This document shows, one piece after another, positions 6,980 through 12,118 of a stretch of 12,118 nt of DNA (the stretch's first letter is position 1; each line of letters begins with the position of its first letter). Location: NCBI GenBank assembly GCA_903861445.1, contig CAIOUK010000197.1, positions 1 to 12,118 on the forward strand, read 5' to 3'. The notes under the pieces were generated by a model. It worked only from the letters and a program-made list of their open reading frames with translations. It did no database searches and had not been told where the DNA came from. A program made the translations under genes and the position numbers. This DNA comes from an uncultured Verrucomicrobia subdivision 3 bacterium (GTDB lineage: Bacteria > Verrucomicrobiota > Verrucomicrobiia > Limisphaerales > UBA11358).

Positions 6980-7019
6980 CATTTACAATTTCGGAATTGC
7001 GATTTCCGATTGAAACACC

Positions 7020-7055
7020 AAAGCCGCCGGAGCAATCCGGCGGCTTTTTTATTTT
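7020..7055 (+). terminator. Intrinsic terminator after ilvC
   Basis: A 12-bp perfect stem, AAAGCCGCCGGA (7020-7031) with TCCGGCGGCTTT (7036-7047), is closed by a GCAA tetraloop (7032-7035) of the stable GNRA type. The stem runs into TTTTTTATTTT. The U-tract is on the plus strand, so it ends the argS-ilvN-ilvC transcript. The opposite side has no strong T-run, so it terminates argJ transcription less well. Confidence 0.93.
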
Positions 7056-7098
7056 ACGGATTAAATCCGTGTTTCATCCGTGTTCAATCCGTGGCTGA
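7056..7098 (+). repeat. Intergenic element C with three 11-bp units
   Basis: Three near-identical units start at 7065, 7076 and 7087: ATCCGTGTTTC, ATCCGTGTTCA, ATCCGTGGCTG. A short palindrome ACGGATT-A-AATCCGT (7057-7071) forms the left side, a reduced version of the left arms in elements A and B. The third unit again ends in GTGG followed by CTGA. Unlike A and B it precedes no plus-strand gene; it lies between the ilvC terminator and the argJ stop codon. Confidence 0.75.
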
Positions 7099-7102
7099 AA
7101 AA

Positions 7103-8440
7103 TTAGCCTCCCAACGAACTCGCATCCGTCACGTCGCCCTTGTTGAAGTCCACATATTCCTCGGTCAAATCAGCGGCATACATCACCGCGTTCGCCTTGC
7201 CCAGATTCAGGTTGATGTGCAGTTCAAATTCTTTCGGCGCAACGGCGGCGCATAATTGCTTGAACGTTGCCTTGGTCGGCTGGCCGCGTTTCAAGCTCCA
7301 GAGAATTTTCTTCGCGCCGGGCGCGGAATAGCCAATGTCAATTTTCTCTTCCACTACAGTCGCAGCGGAATAGCCGATGGCGTCAATGATACGGCCCCAA
7401 TTCGGATCGCCGCCGTGCCAGCTTGTTTTCACGAGCGCGCTGTTCGCCACCGCGCGCGCGGCGGCATCGGCGTCCTGAATCGTCTTTGCGCCATTCACAC
7501 GCACCGTCACGACGCGATGCACGCCTTCGCCGTCGCGGACAATTTTCTTGGCGAGTTCCAAGCAAACATGATTGAGCGCTGCCTGAAAAACTCTGAACTC
7601 TGAACTCTGAACTTTGAACTTTTTATTCCCAGCCAGTCCGTTTGCCAGCACCAGCACCGTGTCGTTCGTGCTCATGTCGCCGTCCACGGTGATGCGGTTA
7701 AAACTGTTCGCCACCGCTTCGGTCAACGCTGCCTGCAAAACTTTTTGTTCCACCGCCGCGTCCGTCGTTATGAAGCCAAGCATGGTGGCGTGAAGTCCGC
7801 CGTGCGGCAACGCTGCCGGTCGCGCGCCGGTCGGGCTCATTCCCGGCTGGATCATGCCCGCGCCTTTGCAAATGCCACCGATGCGGACTTTTTTTCCACC
7901 CAACAAAAATTCCACCGCGATCTGCTTCGGCTTGGTGTCGCTGGTCATGATGGCTTCGGTCGCGCGGTCAGCGTGCGCGGGCGTGGTGCCGAGTTCCATC
8001 GCCGCTGCCATGATGCCGGCGCGGACATTGTCCATCGGCATCGTCACGCCGATGCGTCCGGTTGAACCCACGAGTGCGCGGCCAGTGGACAGTCCTAAAG
8101 TTTTTTCGGTGAACGAAACCATTTCGCGCGCGTCGGCCATGCCCTGTTTGCCGGTGCAGGCGTTGGCGTTGCCGGAATTGACGACGACGACTTGCGCGAG
8201 ATTTTTTTTCTTCAGGCGCTCGACGCAGACTTTCACCGGTGCGGCGCAGACCTGATTCGTCGTGAACAAACCGGCGACGGTCGCCGGCGTTTCGGAAACG
8301 ATGAGCGCGAGGTCGAGTTTCCGACCTTTGTTGGAACCTTTGCCGGTGCCGAGTTTTTTGATGTCGCAAAACACACCGCCGGCGAGGAAGCCGATGGGCG
8401 CGACAATGGAACCTTGGATGTTTTTCAGTTTCAATTTCAT
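7103..8440 (-). CDS. argJ: Ornithine/glutamate N-acetyltransferase ArgJ
   Basis: ArgJ moves acetyl from N-acetylornithine to glutamate (the cyclic arginine pathway), and in some forms also uses acetyl-CoA. It is made as a precursor that cleaves itself before a threonine, which becomes the nucleophile of the beta chain. That site is HATMLGF, with T219. Other family segments are VVVVNSGNANACTG (84-97), KGAGMI (192-197), TVDGDMSTNDTVLVLANG (251-268), IVRDGEGVHR (300-309), KTSWHGGDPNWGRI (338-351) and EEYVDFNKGDVTDASS near the C-terminus. At 445 residues it is longer than most ArgJ. Two insertions explain this: residues 202-217 (7790-7837), just before the nucleophile, and 274-285 (7586-7621), encoded by heptamer repeats. 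The ATG at 8440 lies 20 bp after the PhzF-family stop, so argJ is likely the last gene of this operon. Confidence 0.96.
   Translation of the reverse strand: MKLKLKNIQGSIVAPIGFLAGGVFCDIKKLGTGKGSNKGRKLDLALIVSETPATVAGLFTTNQVCAAPVKVCVERLKKKNLAQVVVVNSGNANACTGKQGMADAREMVSFTEKTLGLSTGRALVGSTGRIGVTMPMDNVRAGIMAAAMELGTTPAHADRATEAIMTSDTKPKQIAVEFLLGGKKVRIGGICKGAGMIQPGMSPTGARPAALPHGGLHATMLGFITTDAAVEQKVLQAALTEAVANSFNRITVDGDMSTNDTVLVLANGLAGNKKFKVQSSEFRVFQAALNHVCLELAKKIVRDGEGVHRVVTVRVNGAKTIQDADAAARAVANSALVKTSWHGGDPNWGRIIDAIGYSAATVVEEKIDIGYSAPGAKKILWSLKRGQPTKATFKQLCAAVAPKEFELHINLNLGKANAVMYAADLTEEYVDFNKGDVTDASSLGG
7591..7622 (-). repeat. Heptamer tandem repeat inside argJ
   Basis: On the plus strand this is three copies of CTCTGAA (7591-7611), one CTTTGAA (7612-7618) and a partial fifth unit (7619-7622). 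On the coding strand the unit is CAGAGTT-like and is translated as KFKVQSSEFRVF (residues 274-285). It differs from the argS heptamer by one base per unit and lies in the same orientation relative to coding. Confidence 0.93.
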
Positions 8441-8460
8441 TTTTTGAAAACGGTCGTGGC

Positions 8461-9243
8461 TTAATGCAAAACAATTTCTCCCCGCAGGTAAAGCACAGCT
8501 TTGCCGCCGATGCGGACGCGGTTGCCAGCAAGTTCGCAGAATAATTCACCGCCACGGTGCGAAATCTGGCGGGCGGATAAATTATTTTTCCCCAACCGCT
8601 GCGCCCAATATGGAATCAACGTGCAATGCGCGGAACCGGTGACCGGGTCTTCGTCCACGCCGGCGGCGGGCGCAAAAAAACGCGAGACAAAATCGCAGTC
8701 AACGCCCGGCGCGGTGACGATGATGCCGAGACAATCTAATTTTTTGAGAACGGCAAAATCGGGTCGCAGCGCGCCCACCGCCGCCGCCGAGTCAAACACC
8801 GCGAGATAGTCGCGCGACTTCAAAACGGCGGCCGGCTTGGCTCCCAGTCCGCGCAACAAATCCGTTGATTCGGCAGCCTGTGTTGGCGGGCGCGCGGGAA
8901 AATCCAGCGTCAGAATTTCGCCGGCGCGCGCAACCGTGAGGCGGCCGCTGCGCGAATGAAAACGGATCATCCCGCCGGAATATTTTTGTTCCATGAACAA
9001 CACGAAGGCCGCGGCCAAAGTCGCGTGGCCGCACAAGTCCATTTCCAGCGTGGGCGTGAACCAGCGCAATTCAAATTCATCACCGCGCGGAACCATGAAC
9101 GCCGTTTCCGAAAGATTATTTTCCGCTGCGATATTTTGCAGCGTGGCGTCGGGCAGCCACGCTTCCAGCGGGCAGACGGCGGCCGGATTGCCGCGAAACA
9201 CTGCGCTGGCAAACGCGTCCACCTGGTAACAAGGAATTTTCAT
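8461..9243 (-). CDS. PhzF-family isomerase-like protein
   Basis: A 260-residue member of the PhzF / diaminopimelate epimerase-like fold, cytosolic enzymes often of unknown substrate. Family marks are YQVDAFASAVFRGNPAAVC (6-24), the catalytic glutamate E46 in NNLSETAF, RWFTPTLEMDLCGHATL (60-76) with H73, and EDPVTGSAHC (198-207). The length matches stand-alone PhzF-like proteins. The ATG at 9243 begins directly at the conserved MKIPCYQVDAF, so the upstream open frame is not used. It starts 4 bp after the methyltransferase stop and ends 20 bp before argJ. Nothing nearby suggests phenazine synthesis, so the specific PhzF reaction should not be assumed. Confidence 0.9.
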   Translation of the reverse strand: MKIPCYQVDAFASAVFRGNPAAVCPLEAWLPDATLQNIAAENNLSETAFMVPRGDEFELRWFTPTLEMDLCGHATLAAAFVLFMEQKYSGGMIRFHSRSGRLTVARAGEILTLDFPARPPTQAAESTDLLRGLGAKPAAVLKSRDYLAVFDSAAAVGALRPDFAVLKKLDCLGIIVTAPGVDCDFVSRFFAPAAGVDEDPVTGSAHCTLIPYWAQRLGKNNLSARQISHRGGELFCELAGNRVRIGGKAVLYLRGEIVLH

Positions 9244-9247
9244 GGCG

Positions 9248-10069
9248 TCAGATTTTTGCGGCCTCAATTTCCAGCCGCACCATGCGGACGCGGATATTGT
9301 CCGCCGCATCCGGCGGATGCTTGGCGAGATACCGTTGCGTGACGGCGGCGATGAATTCCTCGCGCAAATTTTCCGGCACGCGCTGGACGAACGGCAGCCA
9401 TGTCGCACGCAACCATGTCGCGAAACCGTCCGCGCCGGCGTAGGCCGCATCCTTCGGTGCGAGCTTCAGCGTGCGGATTTTGAATCCGAATTTCGGCAGC
9501 CATTTTTCGTAGTCGCCGGGCGCGTAAAAAAAATACGGCAGCGGCATTTTGCGGAAAAATTCGCACCAGCGCTTCAGCCGCATTTCCGGCCGCAGCGCGA
9601 GAAAAACGTCGTGGGCATTGCCTTTTCCGCCGCACGAGACGACCAGCCGGCCGCCGGTTTTTAAGGCCGCCGCCGCGCCGCGCAGAAATTTTTCGTGGTC
9701 GTCCACCCAGTGCAGCGCGGCGTTGGAAAAAACCGCGTCGAATTTCCCCGAAGTTTCCCCCGGCGGAATTTCCCGCGCGTCGGCGATGGCAAATTCCAAA
9801 TTTGGGATTTTCGCCGCCGGAAAAGCTTTGCGCGCGAAGGCGATCATTTCCGCCGAGGCGTCGGTGCCGAGAACAAATCCGCGCGGCACGGCGCGGGCGA
9901 GTTCCGCCGTGATTTTGCCGTCGCCGCAGCCGACGTCGAGGACGCGTTCGTCACCGCGCAAGTCGAGTTTGGCGAGAAGTTCGCGCGCCCAGCCTTGTTG
10001 CACGGCGGAGTTCGCGGCGTATTCCGCAGGATTCCATTTTGCCGGTTTGGAAGAACGACTTTTGCTCAC
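9248..10069 (-). CDS. Class I SAM-dependent methyltransferase
   Basis: A 273-residue soluble methyltransferase with one Rossmann-type domain. SAM motif I is VLDVGCGDGKI (43-53), the acidic residue after strand 2 is D70 in LGTDAS, and motif III lies around IADARE (95-100). FDAVFSNAALHW (110-121) precedes the LKTGGRLVVS strand (136-145). The SNAALHWV pattern resembles trans-aconitate methyltransferase (Tam) and related small-molecule enzymes, but the substrate cannot be told. The C-terminal 120 residues are a helical extension that may cover the pocket. The start is GTG at 10069, set by a 4-nt GTGA overlap with the stop of the MgtE-like gene; this implies translational coupling. The phzF-like gene follows after 4 bp. 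Confidence 0.88.
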   Translation of the reverse strand: MSKSRSSKPAKWNPAEYAANSAVQQGWARELLAKLDLRGDERVLDVGCGDGKITAELARAVPRGFVLGTDASAEMIAFARKAFPAAKIPNLEFAIADAREIPPGETSGKFDAVFSNAALHWVDDHEKFLRGAAAALKTGGRLVVSCGGKGNAHDVFLALRPEMRLKRWCEFFRKMPLPYFFYAPGDYEKWLPKFGFKIRTLKLAPKDAAYAGADGFATWLRATWLPFVQRVPENLREEFIAAVTQRYLAKHPPDAADNIRVRMVRLEIEAAKI

Positions 10070-11055
10070 AGCAGAAATTTCGCGAGGTTGAAATAGAAGA
10101 ACAGCGTGAAAACGTCCGCGACGGCGAGCGTCAGCGGCCCGGCGGCGATTTTCGGGTCGAGCTTCAGTGCGTGCAATGACGCCGGCACGCTCAAGCCGGC
10201 AACGCAGGCGGTCAGCAGGCAGAACGTCACGCTCGCGCCGATGACGAACGCCGGCAGCGGCGCACGCTGCCACGCCAAAACAATGAGTCCCACGACCAGC
10301 CCGCACGCTAGGCCGAGCAACAACGCAGTGGAAATCTCGCGCCACAACGAACGGCCATACCACGACCAAGAGAGCCGGCTCGTGCGCAGCGATTGGATGG
10401 TGACAGTCATGGACTGGATGCCGACGCTTTCGCCAAGACCAAGGATGAGCGTGAGAAAAAACGCGATGACGAGACTTTTCTCCAGCGTCAGGTGATAGGC
10501 ACCGGCGAGAAACGCGCAAAAAGTGCCGCTCACGATGGTTGTCAGCAGCCATGGAAACCGGATGCGAAACGCGCGCCACGGCGAAGCATCGCGCACCTGC
10601 GACACATGGAAACCGAGCGTCTCAAACACCTCCGACAACTGCTCGCGCTCGGCGATATCAAAAACTTCTTCCGTGAACAATCCGACATCCACCAAGCCGA
10701 CGACGCGGCGGTTTTCGTCAATTACCGGGAATGCAAAAAACTTGTGCAGCACAAACACCTCGCACGCTTCCATCACCGTCGCCGTGTGCGGAATGGCGAT
10801 GACCTGGCGGATCATTAAATCAACCAAAGATTTTTCCAGCGGAGCCATGAGCAGGCGGCGCGTCGGCACGACGCCGACCAGTTGTTCGTCGTCATTCACA
10901 GCGTAAAAATAGACGATTTTTTCGCCGACGCCACGCTGCCGGATGAACGCCAGCGCTTGTTCTACGGTAAGCCTTTGGTTGAGCGTGGTGAAATCCTTCC
11001 GGGCGAACCGCAGCACGGGTTCGTTCAGATGCTCGATGGGCGGATTGATTTGCAC
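10066..11055 (-). CDS. MgtE-like divalent cation transporter lacking the N-terminal domain
   Basis: A 329-residue membrane protein in MgtE domain order but shorter. Two CBS domains cover roughly residues 12-70 and 74-135. A connecting helix is followed by about five membrane helices near 168-188, 193-214, 242-262, 268-290 and 304-327. The membrane domain has GLGESVGIQS (206-215) and DPKIAAGPLTLAVADVFTLF (300-319). D314 matches the conserved pore aspartate of MgtE. Typical MgtE has about 450 residues, with a superhelical N domain that senses magnesium together with the CBS pair; that domain is missing here. The start is GTG at 11055, 3 bp after the argC stop, and the gene ends in a GTGA overlap with the methyltransferase. 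Transport of Mg2+ or a related ion is inferred from the family. Confidence 0.85.
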   Translation of the reverse strand: MQINPPIEHLNEPVLRFARKDFTTLNQRLTVEQALAFIRQRGVGEKIVYFYAVNDDEQLVGVVPTRRLLMAPLEKSLVDLMIRQVIAIPHTATVMEACEVFVLHKFFAFPVIDENRRVVGLVDVGLFTEEVFDIAEREQLSEVFETLGFHVSQVRDASPWRAFRIRFPWLLTTIVSGTFCAFLAGAYHLTLEKSLVIAFFLTLILGLGESVGIQSMTVTIQSLRTSRLSWSWYGRSLWREISTALLLGLACGLVVGLIVLAWQRAPLPAFVIGASVTFCLLTACVAGLSVPASLHALKLDPKIAAGPLTLAVADVFTLFFYFNLAKFLL

Positions 11056-11058
11056 GGC

Positions 11059-12096
11059 TCAAACCAAGCCGGCGGTTTCCGGCCAACCGCTCAAGATGTT
11101 CAAGCTTTGCACGGCTTGACCGCTGGCACCCTTGACCAGATTGTCTTCCGCGCTCATCACGATGAGCCGGCCGGTGCGCGGGTCGAGCCGCCAGGCGATT
11201 TCGCAGACGTTCGTGCCGACAACGTTTTTCGTGTCGGGAAAAGATTTACCTTCGAGCAGGCGGACGAACGGCTCGTTCGCGTAGGCTTTGGCGTAACAAG
11301 CAGCAATGGTTTCAGTGATGGCCTTCTCGGTCGGCTCCAAATAGAGCGTCGTCAAAATGCCACGGTTTACCGGAATCAAATGCGGCGTGAACTGCATCGT
11401 CACTTTTGTGCCAGCGGCAAACGAAAGCTGTTCTTCAATTTCCGACAGATGCCGGTGCTTCGGCACGCCGTAGGGCCGCACGCTTTCGTTGCACTCGCAA
11501 AAAAGATAATCTACTTCGGCTTTGCGGCCCGCGCCGCTGATACCGCTCAACGAATCGGCAATGATGCCGGTCGGCTTGATAAGTCCGGCCTTCAGCAGCG
11601 GAATCGTCGGCAGCAAAATACTCGTCGGATAACAGCCCGGCGAGGCGATGAGTAAAGATTTTTTTATTTCATCCCGATAAAATTCCGGCAGACCATAGAC
11701 GGATTTTTTCAGCAGCTCCGGCGCGGGATGGTCGTGCGCGTAGAATTCTTTGTAAATCTCCGCGCTCTTGAGCCGGAAATCCGCGCTCAAATCAATCACG
11801 ATGACGCCGGCGGCGTTCAGCGGCACGGCAAATTCCGCCGCGACGCCGTGCGGCAGCGCGAGAAACACGACATCGGCCAGCTTCGCCAAAACTTCGGCGT
11901 TCGGTTCGGTGAACCGGAGTGTCTTGGATTTCGGGTGGCTGGCAAACTTGGGAAAAATTTGTGCGAGCGTCTGCCCTGCGTTCGCGCGCGAGGTGACGGC
12001 GACGAGTTCCGCGTGCGGATGGTTCAACAGCAATTGCACGAGGACTTCGCCGGAATAACCGGACGCACCGACGATGGCGACTTTCTTCGTTTTCAT
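11059..12096 (-). CDS. argC: N-acetyl-gamma-glutamyl-phosphate reductase
   Basis: ArgC reduces N-acetylglutamyl-5-phosphate to the semialdehyde with NADPH, the third step of arginine synthesis, in the cytosol. The 345-residue protein has the Rossmann motif VAIVGASGYSGEVL at its N-terminus, FLALPHGVAAEF, VIDLSADFRL, the catalytic cysteine C155 in ASPGCYPT, SLSGISGAGRKAE, the catalytic histidine region KHRHLSEIEEQ (HRH 214-216) and TPHLIPVNRGILTT. The ATG at 12096 gives MKTKKVAIVGASG; a TTG two codons upstream is in frame but less likely. It is the first gene of the minus-strand run visible here and lies 3 bp before the MgtE-like gene. A fragment matching the end of repeat element B precedes it by 10 nt. 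argB and argD are not in view. Confidence 0.97.
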   Translation of the reverse strand: MKTKKVAIVGASGYSGEVLVQLLLNHPHAELVAVTSRANAGQTLAQIFPKFASHPKSKTLRFTEPNAEVLAKLADVVFLALPHGVAAEFAVPLNAAGVIVIDLSADFRLKSAEIYKEFYAHDHPAPELLKKSVYGLPEFYRDEIKKSLLIASPGCYPTSILLPTIPLLKAGLIKPTGIIADSLSGISGAGRKAEVDYLFCECNESVRPYGVPKHRHLSEIEEQLSFAAGTKVTMQFTPHLIPVNRGILTTLYLEPTEKAITETIAACYAKAYANEPFVRLLEGKSFPDTKNVVGTNVCEIAWRLDPRTGRLIVMSAEDNLVKGASGQAVQSLNILSGWPETAGLV

Positions 12097-12106
12097 CTTC
12101 AAAAAA

Positions 12107-12118
12107 TTTAACCGCGAA
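12107..12118 (-). repeat. Fragment of an element B-like repeat before argC, cut by window edge
   Basis: Read toward argC, the last bases of the window are TTCGCGGTTAAA. This is the terminal part of element B (TTCGTGGTTAAA) with one change. It ends 10 nt before the argC ATG, the same arrangement as for argS. The iterated units expected upstream lie outside the window. Confidence 0.5.

Noticed and set aside
5915..6982. Long open frame (355 codons) on the minus strand opposite ilvC
   Set aside because: It is an antisense shadow of a complete, well-recognised ilvC. Its composition (rich in Phe, Asp, Ala, Arg, His) is typical of frames opposite GC-biased codons, and it resembles no family. The 295-codon frame at 4132-5019 opposite argS is the same case.
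9244..9450. Upstream extension of the PhzF-like frame
   Set aside because: It overlaps the methyltransferase and has no family similarity. The conserved N-terminus starts at the ATG at 9243.
10070..10579. Upstream extension of the methyltransferase frame
   Set aside because: This lies inside the MgtE-like gene in another frame. The GTGA overlap at 10066-10069 and the start of family similarity support the GTG at 10069.

Overview
The window looks like a chromosomal housekeeping segment of a member of the Verrucomicrobiota, or a close PVC relative. This placement is an inference. It rests on a DUF1080 (3-keto-disaccharide hydrolase-type) secreted protein, no visible Shine-Dalgarno sequence before any start codon, frequent GTG starts, and short iterated repeats both between and inside genes. 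I see no phage, transposase, CRISPR array, rRNA or tRNA. The longest stretch without a gene is 266 bp (654-919).

Layout. 1-653 (-) is the N-terminal part of dnaK, cut by the window edge. It is divergent from a secreted DUF1080 protein (920-1645, +), whose 3' end almost touches the convergent pyrE (1651-2220, -). From 2342 a plus-strand run follows: a small membrane M50-type metallopeptidase, a PTS EIIA/PtsN-like protein, argS, ilvN and ilvC, closed by a strong intrinsic terminator at 7020-7055. The rest is a compact minus-strand run, read from the right edge: argC, an MgtE-like transporter without the usual N-terminal domain, a SAM-dependent methyltransferase, a PhzF-family protein and argJ. 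Its junctions are +3, -4, +4 and +20 nt, so it is probably one operon.

How the genes fit together. ArgC and ArgJ are steps of arginine synthesis and ArgS charges tRNA-Arg. IlvN and IlvC act in branched-chain amino acid synthesis, with no ilvB in view. PyrE acts in pyrimidine synthesis. Three genes of other function sit between argC and argJ.

The most notable signal is repetitive DNA. (1) A heptamer family (CAGAATT / CAGAGTT) is translated in frame inside both argS and argJ as QNSEFRI / QSSEFRV-type peptides. (2) Intergenic elements carry three copies of an 8-, 9- or 11-bp unit, the last ending GTGG followed by CTAA, TTAA or CTGA. Two complete ones, plus a fragment at the right edge, end 8-10 nt before the start codons of the M50 gene, argS and argC. 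I see no dedicated defence or biosynthetic system. The best leads are these repeats, an insertion next to the ArgJ nucleophile, and the unusual argC-argJ operon.
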